64,000 nucleotides of DNA from Immersiella caudata (Eukaryota; Ascomycota; Sordariomycetes; Sordariales; Lasiosphaeriaceae): NCBI GenBank assembly GCA_030512335.1, contig JAULSU010000002.1:992001-1056000 (forward strand), given 5' to 3'. The stretch's first letter is position 1, and each line of letters begins with the position of its first letter. Made by a program: the position numbers and the translations under genes. Below are positions 12,724 to 23,457 of this stretch, piece after piece. The notes under the pieces were generated by a model that was not told the origin of the DNA, did no database searches, and saw only the letters and a list, made by a program, of their open reading frames with translations.

Positions 12724-13290
12724 GCGCTCTCGGCGTGTGTTCTGGATTTCAACATTGCCAGCATCGCCAAGCAGACGATATAAAATCAAGCCCAAGGCCG
12801 CACTGACAACGAAAGTGGGTGAAGTGCTGGACCAAACCGCACGAAGAGTCAAGCATCACACCTTTACGAAAAAGTTAAGCCGTGCATCCGAGTCCAGACC
12901 CCAAAAAGGCAGTGAGTGTGTCGGTCGAGTCGAGGCTGCGCCCAGGCCAAGGTAACTGAGTACCTTGCCCTTTTCAGGCACACGTCGCATCCCACTGCAT
13001 CCTGCAGGTCGCTGGGAGTCCTCGAACCCTGGCCCTTTCCTTCTCGGCGTTTCTGAGATTCTCTAAATCCACACCCCCCGCACAGCCAGGGTACCTCTGC
13101 ACACACCCCACCTCCAACTGGTTTTGATGTCATTTCCAACCGACTGTCTCCCCACGTACGTTATTAGTCACCATTCCGTGGGCTTCCGATCTTATATAGA
13201 TAGGATCAGGTTTGCGGCTTTCGATTACCGTTCTGACATTCTCGCCACCCATCAGCTCCATACTTCGGAACACAACTTCAGCTCGCAACT

Positions 13291-15345
13291 ATGTTGTTGG
13301 ATACAAAGCATCAAAACATCGCCATTCACCCTCGCCCTTACCACCAAACCTCACCTGCGCACTACTCATCGCATCGCCAGGCGACATACTACGAGAGCGC
13401 ATTGCCTGCTGCGACATCGACGCCCTTCCACGCCGAAGATTTGGACTTTGACGCAGACCGCGCAGTACAAAGTCTGTCCTCGTCTCCGATCTCGACGCAA
13501 TCGATTCTTTCGCAGTACTCGGGGATCCAGAACTCGCCTTTGTCCACTTTTGACAGCATACCGGCTTCGAGGGGTTCTTTGTTCGATTTCTCCTCCCAGA
13601 GGAGTCACCCAGGTCTCCCCGACACAACGGCGGCTCTGTTCGCCAACTCAGATCTGATGCAGACGGATACCTGGCTCCCGAGCGGCCATCTCACGCCCAG
13701 GACTGCTGGACGTATGTCGCACCAGCGCGAGTCTTCGCTCTCGTCGTTGGGATCAAACGGCCCCGCGTCGCCGTACTCGCACAACATCTCTAATCCTCAC
13801 ATCGCAGTCACCGACTCGCCATCAGATTACCACGGTCTGCCCAACGGTGACGACTTCAACTATCAGCTTGCCAAGTCGTACCCCGCGGCGGTAACACACG
13901 ACAGCTTTTACACGAGTTATCCAACATATGCCTCGGCAGAGCATTCGGGGATAGCGAACTACCCTCGTATCGCCGCAAACCCGAAGCGGAAGGCCGCTCA
14001 GGGACTGCTTCCCCCAGACCACATGATTGGATCCCGTCCCGTCTCGGTGGCGAGTTCTATTGCTAGTGACTCCCCAGCCACGCCAGCGGAGGAGCCTGAA
14101 GAGCAGAGGAGGCGACGTGGTGAGGATTTCTCCGAGTTTCTCGATCGCTTTTTAAGTACCCAAGACTTACCAAAGGTTGGTGACGCAGTCATCAGCACGA
14201 TCCCCAAGCTCGACCGGACCATGACCGATGTCTACCAAGACGAACTTTACAACCCCAACTTCACACTGAGCTCGGCACCTTCGACACAAGTGCCCATGTC
14301 GCCGAGCAACGGACTCTTTCAACAGCGCCTGCAGGCCGCGAACCATCACCTCAGCGCTGTGCAGTCGCCAGTGTCTACGACATCAAGGGACAAGTCGCCA
14401 TTCCGCAACGGGTCGCCGTTAGCACCTCTGCCGCTTCACGACTTCTCGAGCTTCCCTTCGCAGCAGCAGATGCGAGAACAGAAAGCGGCACAAGACGCAC
14501 GCGCAGCTCAGCAGCAGATGACGCGCTCCACGGACGCATCGACACCCCAGACAATTTCACCCAAGGACGCCATGCTTGAGTTCCATGAGGATAGCGCCGA
14601 CGCCAACTTCCCTCTCTTCCCACAGCCGAGCACCAATGGATTCGACATCGATGCCATGACCAAGGCTGTCACGCAAAGCCAGCAGGCGTTTGACACCCTG
14701 GCCCTGGATAATAGCTTTAATAGCTATCTCGGCGGCTCCCAGCTGCCTTCGGGCCTGCAGGTCCCTCAGCAATACCCGTTCATCTCCCAGCCGAGGCAAC
14801 AGAGCAGTGTGCCTTCGCTCAGCAACGGGTCGCTGGCAACGTCCAGGATGGGATCGATGGAGGCAGGCATGGATTCCTCAAACGGCAACAGCCCGCAAAG
14901 GCCGGCAGCAACGAGCGCAGACGGCGGTACCTACACATGCACTTACCACGGCTGCACTCTGCGCTTCGAGACCCCGGCACTTCTTCAGAAGCACAAGAGG
15001 GAAGGCCACAGGCAGGCTCATGGCCTTGGAGGCGCAAGGAGAGCGGAGAGTGTGAGTGTCGGCATGACCTCGAGCCTGTTCAACAGCCAAGCTGGTCCCC
15101 ACCGCTGTGACCGGATCAACCCAAGCACTGGCAAGTCATGCAACACAATCTTCTCTCGGCCCTACGACCTCACCCGCCATGAAGACACTATCCACAATGC
15201 TCGGAAACAAAAAGTACGCTGCGACCTTTGCACCGACGAAAAGACGTTCAGCCGTGCGGATGCACTCACTCGACACTATCGTGTGTGCCACCCGGATATC
15301 GAGTTTCACGGCAAGCAGCGGAGACGTGGCGGCCACAGCGGGTGA
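13291..15345 (+). CDS. C2H2 zinc-finger transcription factor, Rpn4-like
   Basis: An uninterrupted 684-residue frame. Residues 1-540 are low-complexity and Ser/Pro/Gln-rich, with a charged patch EEPEEQRRRRGEDFSEFLDR. The zinc-binding end starts near residue 548 with YTCTYHGCTLRFE...KHKREGH. It continues near 604-675 with HRCDRINPSTGKSC, then FSRPYDLTRHEDTIH, then VRCDLCTDEKTFSRADALTRHYRVCH. The last two atypical fingers, with the spaced FSRPYDL.RH...IH and KTFSR.DALTRH signatures, are the pattern of yeast Rpn4, the activator of proteasome genes, and its relatives. A nuclear regulator of proteasome or stress genes is therefore likely, but the N-terminus is not conserved enough to confirm orthology. 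A TATA-like element lies 98 bp before the ATG. The long upstream interval suggests complex control or an extended leader. Confidence 0.75.
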   Translation: MLLDTKHQNIAIHPRPYHQTSPAHYSSHRQATYYESALPAATSTPFHAEDLDFDADRAVQSLSSSPISTQSILSQYSGIQNSPLSTFDSIPASRGSLFDFSSQRSHPGLPDTTAALFANSDLMQTDTWLPSGHLTPRTAGRMSHQRESSLSSLGSNGPASPYSHNISNPHIAVTDSPSDYHGLPNGDDFNYQLAKSYPAAVTHDSFYTSYPTYASAEHSGIANYPRIAANPKRKAAQGLLPPDHMIGSRPVSVASSIASDSPATPAEEPEEQRRRRGEDFSEFLDRFLSTQDLPKVGDAVISTIPKLDRTMTDVYQDELYNPNFTLSSAPSTQVPMSPSNGLFQQRLQAANHHLSAVQSPVSTTSRDKSPFRNGSPLAPLPLHDFSSFPSQQQMREQKAAQDARAAQQQMTRSTDASTPQTISPKDAMLEFHEDSADANFPLFPQPSTNGFDIDAMTKAVTQSQQAFDTLALDNSFNSYLGGSQLPSGLQVPQQYPFISQPRQQSSVPSLSNGSLATSRMGSMEAGMDSSNGNSPQRPAATSADGGTYTCTYHGCTLRFETPALLQKHKREGHRQAHGLGGARRAESVSVGMTSSLFNSQAGPHRCDRINPSTGKSCNTIFSRPYDLTRHEDTIHNARKQKVRCDLCTDEKTFSRADALTRHYRVCHPDIEFHGKQRRRGGHSG

Positions 15346-17781
15346 GCATCTCATACGCACGACACGGGCCATCAGATTGGAAGCCCTGCCGATGCGCAGG
15401 GTCTCGCATTGTGATGGTACAAGCAGGGACGAACGAGGACATCATCATTGAGACCCAACCGAGGCACCAGTGATGCACCACGCCGATCGGATCAGCGGCG
15501 CCAGCGCAACAACGGAGCAGCACCACCCAAAAAGGCTATCGCAACACCAGATTCGGCGGGAGCGCAACAACAATCCATGCTTTGTCGCATTCCTATTTTT
15601 GTGGGTGTGCGCTCAATTGCATCGCCATGACGTCGGAGGTTGCATGAGGCTTGAACGAACGGGTTTTCATTGGCCGGAAGCAGCGCAGTTGCACCCCTCA
15701 CCCCTCCCCGCCGATTCAGGGTCTTGCGTGTCCCGCCATGGCGTCGACCTGCAGGGACCACCAAGGTTTCCTGGCGGTTTTTGTCTTTCCCTGCCCTGGG
15801 GCTGTGCCTCGCGAATGCCGGGACCCACTTTTCTCCGCACTCTGGTTGCACCGAGGAGGACCCTGACAATTGGACCATTTCTTTCCTCGGAGCGACAACG
15901 GCGCTGACGTCATCGGTCACCATCAACCAGTTTTCGTCTCCCGAAGCACCACCCTCGAACGACCGCAAAGTGGCTGACGACATGACTTCTCGGCAGCCTG
16001 GGGATGGTGTTTGACGATGCCTGATGTTCACGATCAGCGAGCCTCATTCCCTTTTTGCTTCTGAGAAGTAATTCCGGGTATACCAATTGGCATCTCTTGT
16101 CGCTTTTTCCCAACCACTGTACAATCAACTGCGATTAGAAGGGAGAGAACCATTTCGCTGCATTGTGGCTTTCGGTTTCGAGTTTCAAAATCACGTCATT
16201 ACGCATCGGGTTGGGGTTGTCTTGGTTTGGGTTTTCATTGAAACCTATGCTGCTTAATATCGACCTATGACGCTCACGATGGTTTTTCGGTCACGGACAG
16301 TTTCTTTGGCTGCGTCATTTCCTATTCTGCTCTTTCCCGCCCCGCTGGTCGGGATCATGTGTGGATCCGGAGTTTGATGGCATTGAGAAGGATGTCGAGG
16401 GGATTGTTGTGTATATTTCAAAGTGTTTCCTTATATCTGGGCTGGCCTATATGGAGAAATGGGCATAGAGGTTCACACCACAGCAGCGTGTATGAGGGCA
16501 GCCATCACGTTTATTGTTATGACTTTTAGATCAGCGGGGTTCAAGGCTTATGACATGTATTATGATGACGGCTGGGATCAAAATGGAGGAGTTAGACAAA
16601 ACACCCATACAGCACTGCTGGAGAAGGCCTTTGAGCCGGAATGGTGTTTGTATGATTGGAGATTATCACTAGCCTCAACGAGGATAATACTGTCTATTTC
16701 CACTGCAACTTTCTTCTACACATTTCTGTGTCATGTGACGATGCAACCCCAAGACAGACAAGACAAGCACGAGATGGTCTCGTGATGCAAACGTGTAAAG
16801 TCCAATGTCGAGCCGAACTCCGACCTAGGGAGCCAAGCCCAACCGAAGTGTGGTGCGCAATTACGAAATAAAAAATGGCGCGGAGATCCAATGTGATGCA
16901 AACGACCCAGACCAGTGACGTTGACGATAGGTGCATCATGAATATTACAGTTCTCATCCGCTCGACCCGCCCTGGATCGATGATGCATGTCTCCCTGTTA
17001 GTGCTGCATGGTGAAGTAGGTGTATGCACGAAGGGATCGGGTTTAATGCACGCCATTTTTGGCGGGAAAGGGGAACTGTCATCTTTGGTGTATTAGTGTG
17101 GGGTTTCATGTTGGGAAAAATGACGGGGGCGGGTCAAGATCTGGTCGGGGAGGCGGGCATCGTGAGCGTCATAGGTGGGATTGGAGTAGAGCAGTGATGG
17201 AAGGTGTGGAATGGAGATGGGGTGTAGGTAGTGAACGGGGTGAGTTATCCGATGGGCATGAAGCGGAAACGGCTCGGCGACGATCGCGTCGCGGTTGAGG
17301 GTAGCCGGGATATTTTGGATTTGGTTTTCTGGTATGGCATGTCAGACGTTGAGTGTGACGTCTACTTCGTTGGTGGTTCGGGTAAGGCGTGTCCACGGGT
17401 GTCAGTGTGGCTTCAATTGGGTCGGGTGGCTTAACGGGGACCATGAATCCGGGGGTCCTCCGGGAGGCCCCGGGTACGGAAGCCTTCCGCCAACGCCTTG
17501 TGGATCGAGCCCCTGAAAACGATGTGGAATCAGTGTCCCGAATAGGCTCGTATAGCTACAGTCAATAGAGTGCGGCTGCATGGAGAAGCCAAAATGGAAT
17601 TTCCCCGGACTCAAAATAACACTTGTTGGGTGCTCAGTCACCAAATTACAACATGGGGCCCTCAACGTTGCTGATAAATCAGGCCTGCAATGTTTAACTT
17701 TTCTCCGCAACATAGCTATTCACATCAAAATCTGCCTGTTTGTAATCCCTTGTAGCCTTTCAACCGTAGAACAGTAATACT
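15346..17781. other. Intergenic between convergent 3' ends
   Basis: It lies between the C2H2 gene (plus) and AROM (minus), so it holds two 3' flanks. Short frames such as 15670-16014 and 16423-16785 show no domain or plausible composition. I see no RNA gene or repeat. Confidence 0.55.
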
Positions 17782-20700
17782 TCACTCTTCTCCGAGCACG
17801 GCGGTCCTTGCATCTCCGAACAGAGGCTCGATTCCGGTCCAGAGTTGGAACTACGCCTGGCATTAGTGATTTGTTCGTCCAACCATGATTAGTTACTCAC
17901 CTGATACCAGCCTTGGGCTGCCAAGACCTCCAAGCCAGGGATTGTCTTCCATCCGGCGTCCTCGGCTAGTTGCATCAACGGTGTGTGCTGGGGCGTATAC
18001 GCCATCTCCAAGAGCACGCGCTGCGTCTTGGTCTCCGGCTCATCCGGATGGCGGAGCGCCGCAACCAACACCTCACGCATCTCCTGATCGATGGGCTTGT
18101 CCGCCGGAATGCTGCTAATGACAACTCCGGGAAGCGCCGCGGCTTCGACAGCTGCCACCTCCTGAGGCGTTGACAGCGTCCGGATGTCATAATCCTTGGG
18201 GAACGACTCGGCGAGGGAGTTGGCATGTTCGGTGTTTCGTGCGCACACGTAAATCGGCGCGTAACTGAGGTCGTGCAAGGCGAAAACGGCCGCTCGAGTG
18301 GTACCGCCGGAGCCAACAACCATTCCAGCCCCATGAGCGTCACGGGAGCGGCGGAAGAGGCCAGCAGCACGAAGCGAAGAAGCCATTCCCATCCAATCCG
18401 TATTCTCACCGAGGAGCGCCGGCTTATTGCTTCCAGGTGTGCTGACGGGGATGATGGTGTTGACGGCCCCAATCACGCGGGCAGCATCCGATACTTGGTC
18501 TACCAGCGACATGATGTCGATCTTCAGGGGGATGGTGACGGATGCGCCGCCGAAGTGCGAAGACCGAATAAGATCCTGAACGTCGGCCACGTTATCCGTT
18601 TCAAAGAGCGAATAGTTGTGCGGCAGGCCATTCTGTTCGAACAGTGTGTTGTGGAGCGCAGGAGAACGTGAGGATGCGATAGGCTTGCCAAACAGGTAGA
18701 ACGAGCGGGGATCGATCTCACCGATGAGGGCGAGTGCTCTTCGGATCTCCGCCGCCGAGAGCTGTCCAGGGGCGGCCTTGGACGGCAGCGCCGGATGTGA
18801 GACCGGAGTCATGAAGCTGTTGAGCACTCTGCTGAGCTTGCCTGCAGTGCCCATGTTCAAGGCAATGATGGGCTTAGCATGAGCCACGAGCATCTTTGCC
18901 TTGAAGTTGGCAAGAGCGAAGTTGTCGACCATGTCGCGGGCTACACCCACGAGCTTGATCACATCGCCGTGCTGCAAGGCCTTGTTGTAGAACGGAACCC
19001 ACCCTCCGTTCTTCCAAGAAAGTTTCGCCTCGGGGTCGTGATGGGACGCCACGATGCGAGTGAAACCCTTGGACTCGGTGATCTCGTTGATGACATTATC
19101 AGGCATGGTCATCTCCAGGTCTAGGTACTCGACACCTGTCCGCAGACCAACCTGGTAGAGCTTGAGGGCAAGCTCATAGCCGTCGTCGGGGAACTTGCCA
19201 CCTTGACTAACAGTGCGCACGGTGTAGACGATGGGGATCTTCGCCGCGGATCGGAGGAGCGCAACCTGGGTCGCAACAAACTCGGGGTTGTAATCTTCCA
19301 ACAAATCCACGCGCAGCTCCACAGCGTCGGACCCAACAACAGCCTGAGGGATGATATCCAAGGCCGAGGCAATGTTGGGAACCGTTAGTGATACGAAAAA
19401 AGAGTGCGCCTTTGGCTTGACAACATCGAGATGGGAGGACCCGCCGCAAAGTACGGAGAGGAACCTTGCAAAATCTGCTGGTGGCTCGAGCAGCACACCC
19501 GAGCCGCTCGAGTGAGGGCTGTGGTACTGGTAATTGCTGCACTCCTCAAAGAACGGCTTCCGGCGCTCGTACACGCCACGGATGTCCTCGGAGTAGGCAG
19601 GCCGAGATTTATCGCGCATCAAATATTCGACCACCTGATCGGTGTCGCGGTGGACGAGGAGGACTGGGCCGCCGCTCCGGTGGTAAGAGATAAGAAGCTT
19701 ACGCGCTGCCTCAGTTTCTACCAAACCGCCACCACAAGAGAAGACGTGCCCGGTAGGTTTGTTCTTGATCAAGTCCTCGAGTACATCGAGCTCGATCTGC
19801 CGGAAGCCGTCCCAGCCCTGCTCTCCCCGTATTATGTCTGGAATCGACTTTCCTTGCCTCCTTTCGATCTCGTCGTCAAAGTCCAGGAACGGTCTCTTCA
19901 GAATCTTGGACATCCATCGACCTGCTGTCGTCTTACCAGCACCCCTCATGCCGATGATGAAGACAGACTTCGCGGAAGCAGATCGTGACGCCTCCTTTGC
20001 GTGGAGCGTGTGTGGTTCCTCCTCTCCCTGCAGGGAGACGTTGAAGGACTGGGACATAATATCCCACCATCCGGGCCAAGTCTTCCCGACACACTCACGC
20101 TCTAGGATCAAGACGGGATGAGGGGAGACAGTCGACAGAACGCCGAAGCTCATTGCGACACGGTGATCATCGTAGCAGTAGACACCCCCAACGGGTTCTT
20201 CCAGCTGCTTAATCGGCCGACCAGTGACCTCGATGCCGTCTTCGAGCTCGTTGCAATGTACTCCAAACTTGGCAAGCTGGTCTTTCATGGCCTTGATGCG
20301 GTTGCACTCTTTGACTCTCTGGTTTGCAATACCAGTGATTTGTGTCGTGCCAGAGGCCACAGCGGCGAGAACTGATGCTGTGAGGAAGGCATCCGTCATA
20401 GGCTCCATATCGACGTGCTTGATCGCCTTGAGCGTTCCGATCGGAGGGCCGGTGACGGTGGTCGATGTCTCGGTCTGCTTGACATCGCAACCCATAGGCC
20501 TGAGGACCTCAACGGCGAAGCGAGCGTCTCCTTGGAGCGATGAGGAGCCAATGTTGGGGATTGTGCAAGTCGTGCCGGTGATGGCCGCCACCGCAAGAGG
20601 GTATGTGGCAGAGCTGGCGTCGCTTTCGACGACATAGTTCTCTGGGTTCTTGTACACGCCCTGCGGGATATGGTATGTGTTGGGATCCTCAGTTGACCTC

Positions 20701-22547
20701 TGTACCTTAACCCCGAATGACGCCATCATGGCAATAGTCATGTCGATGTAGGGCTGAGAGATGGGCTTTCCGCCCACCAGACGCAGCGTGACTGGCTTGC
20801 GAGCATAGGGCGCAGCCATCAAGAGCGAGGAGACGTACTGAGACGAGATGGTGGCAGCCAGTTCCATGACGCCACCAGCGAATCCCTCAGCGGCGTCCAC
20901 CTGCACGGGAAGGCTGTTTTCCTTTTCGAGATACTTGACGCCGATCCCATTTGATCGCAGCGCATCGACCAGAGCGCCGATTGGCCTCACCTTCATTCTC
21001 GCATTGCCGGTAAGAACGGTACAAGACACATTGGTGGCAGAGCAGAGAGCAACGACGGACGTCAAGAAGCGCGACGCCGTGCCTGCATTTCCCAAGTACA
21101 GGGGTTCCTGGCTGGCCTGAAGCTTGCCGCCCCTGCCTTTGACAACGAGCACCTCTCCAGCATCCTCCCAAGAGTACGTTGCGCCCTGAAGCTGACCGAT
21201 AGCTGTCAACATGTACTGTGTATCATCGGAGTGCAGCAGCCCGTGGATGCGGGTCGTTCCCTCTCCCAGCGCAGCCAAAACGAGGGCGCGGTTGGAAACA
21301 CTCTTTGATCCTGGCGGCGTTACGCTAACAGAGAGGTCCTTGGGGACACCTGGGGACACACGAATGCAAGGAGAGAGCACAATGCGAATAGCGCGGTCCT
21401 CAACGACGCTGGCCTTGGGCTCGTAGGTCTTTCCGACGGCCGAGAGGAGAACAATCTTCTTCTTGCGACCGTCGTTCTTCTTGTCGACTGCCATCTTCTC
21501 CAGTAGGACGTCGACAGGGCACTTCTTTCCGGCCGTCAGCTTGACAATGCGTTTATCGTTCAGCGAGGTGGGCAGGTCGTAGCTGGCAATGCACTTGGTC
21601 AAGCGGGCCACAGCGCCCGGCTTGAGAACGCCCAGAAAGCGGGCGAGTTCTGCCTCCTTCACCATTCCGATGGCAACGGCCTCACCGTGCAGCACCTGGG
21701 GTGTGAGAATAGCCTCATAAGCGTGGCCGATGGAATGGCCAAAGTTGAGCAGATTCCTGAGGCCGCCTTCGCGCTCGTCTGAGGACACGACCTCGGCCTT
21801 GACCTTGGCGGATCCCAGGACAATCCGCTTCAGTATGTGACGGATAGGCTCCAGGCGACCCGAGGGCGTTGTCGACTTGGAGCGAATAGCTTCGAGGATA
21901 GCGGTAGCATTTTGCTCAAGAGCGGTGAATTCAGTCTCGTTCCAGATGGCCGCAGTCTTGATGACCTCGGCCATGCCGTTGATGAACTCGCGCACGGGCA
22001 GCGTCTCGAGAAAAGCGAGATCAATGTAGATGCGACGCGGTTGCCAGAATGCGCCGATCAGATTCTTCCCCATGGGAGTGTCGATGGCCGTCTTGCCGCC
22101 AATGGACGAGTCGACCATGGCAAGCAGAGTGGTAGGGACTTGTACGAAGCGGACACCACGCATGAAGGTAGCGGCCACATAGCCGATCATGTCGCCAATG
22201 ACGCCGCCGCCGAGAGCAATGACGACGGTGTCGCGGGTGCACTGCTGCGACAGCATCCAATCTTCGATCTCGGCCTTTGTCTCGCGGCCCTTGGAGTACT
22301 CGCCGGGAGGAATCGCATAGGTCAGGAGACGGACATTTTCAGGGGCGGCCTTCTCGAACACGTCGCGGAAGCGGGGAACGTAGAGGTCGTGCAGGTTCGT
22401 GTCGGTGATGAGGACGTAGGTGGACGACTTGATGTTTTGCAGCAGGTCGTGAGTCACATAGCTCAGCCAGATGCCATGGTCAACGACGATGTCTTCGTTG
22501 CCCAGAATGGCAATCTTGGTCGGGCCGGAGCCATTGGCGGCTGCCAT
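17782..22547 (-). CDS. aro1: Pentafunctional AROM polypeptide (two exons)
   Basis: This cytosolic fusion enzyme performs shikimate pathway steps 2-6, from DAHP to EPSP. The protein is 1571 residues, a normal length. Domains in order: 3-dehydroquinate synthase (about 1-390; GGGVIGD, STIGGKT-like SSIGGKTAID), EPSP synthase (about 400-850; PGSKSVSNRAL, GNAGTASRFL), shikimate kinase (P-loop GMRGAGKT near 866), type I dehydroquinase (about 1052-1270; His in ASHHDPE near 1169, Schiff-base Lys in VIKLVG near 1197) and shikimate dehydrogenase (about 1276-1571; GENTDW, GSGGTTRAA). I start at 22547 (MAAANGSGP) because the 46 codons upstream look like leader. The frame would stop at 17889, but a GTGAGT donor after WYQ and a TAG acceptor at 17851 define a 50-bp intron (17851-17900). 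The last exon (17782-17850) supplies the conserved FQLWTGIEPLF...LGEE end. The gene is divergent from the reverse transcriptase gene at 23458. Confidence 0.97.
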
Positions 22548-23457
22548 GATGCTCGGGTTCTCAAACGGGCGTTGAGGGCTCAATTGGGTCCCGCATGCGT
22601 CGTGGGGTTTGAGCAGCAAGCTTCGTGAAACCCAGTTGCGGGATGACTGGGTTTGGTGATGCTCAGTCAAAGACTCAACAAGCAATGGTGGGGGGGAAAA
22701 AATTAAGCAGCTCTCCGCCGTTTGTCGGCCATGTCTTTCACCAAAGTCACTCTACGAACATGATGCGATCCCAGTGCGGGGCTCAGCTGCGATCTTCGGC
22801 GCGCCACAAGTACCAGTACCCACCTGTCTATGCATGTGGGGAACCCTAAGCTCAGTCCCGCCCGTGCCGCCCTGCCTGCCGCCAGCCAGGTGCTCATCCT
22901 CCGCTAACATTATGGGTAGCTTCCGACGGGATAGCTAGCCGCAACAACCTCAGGGCCACCCACACCGCCTCCACCTCAATCTTCCGGATTCCTTTTCTGA
23001 TGCCTATCAGGATTCAAGCGGCGCAGCTCGCAGACATCGCGATGCCAAGCTCCCGAATTACTCTAACTCCACTGGTGCTACCAATTGGTTCGCAGAGATG
23101 GAAGGGCTGAGAAGCCGGAAGTTCGACTTCCCCGCTGCTGTTGCCTTCTTGTTTCCTAACTGAGCCTCGACCCTGAGGTCAGAATGGAGCAAATGCGGTA
23201 CCAAGGGCGCGAAAGACATGACCTGTCAAAAGACGCAACACTTAGTGACTCAGAAGCAAGCAGCGCGCATCCTTCTCGATTGTAGCATACCTGTCAACAG
23301 CTCACGTCGTCAGAAGATGGCTTGTCGAGGTCACACAGAGTTGGGTATAAAGCCAGGCTAGCAGAACTTCACTAGAGATGGCGAGAGCTTTCAGACCGTC
23401 ATTGGAGCGGCGGACAGCATAGCTTCACAGCTCCCCGTCCTCGATTCAACCATCACC
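22548..23457. other. Divergent promoter region between AROM and the rvt gene
   Basis: About 910 bp serving both genes. It contains one perfect TGACTCA at 23246-23252 and a TATA-like TATAAA at about 23347, roughly 110 bp before the rvt ATG. No coding frame is supported. Confidence 0.6.
23246..23252. promoter_or_regulatory. TGACTCA Gcn4/CPC1-type site shared by AROM and rvt
   Basis: A perfect palindromic heptamer core, 206 bp before the rvt start codon and about 700 bp before the AROM start. AROM genes are classic targets of cross-pathway (general amino acid) control in fungi, so a CPC1 site is expected here. Its position closer to the reverse transcriptase gene is notable. Confidence 0.5.

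Larger units (their letters stand above)
3713..13290. other. Large gene-poor interval (9.6 kb) upstream of the C2H2 regulator
   Basis: Many short open frames occur on all strands, as expected in GC-rich DNA, but none shows a domain, a splice-consistent continuation or protein-like composition. Visible structure: homopolymer runs (for example T/G runs near 4122-4138 and A runs near 8660-8680), a perfect 34-bp palindrome at 7663-7696, a (CT)n tract at 8007-8023 and short GGCA repeats near 7470-7490. Base composition stays balanced, so there is no sign of RIP-type AT-rich decay. The right end includes promoter-like elements of the gene at 13291 (a TGACTCA at 12717 and TATA-like TATATAG at 13193-13199). 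Confidence 0.55.

Noticed and set aside
21837..22628. 263-codon frame antisense to AROM
   Set aside because: A shadow of the strongly biased codons of the dehydroquinate synthase domain.
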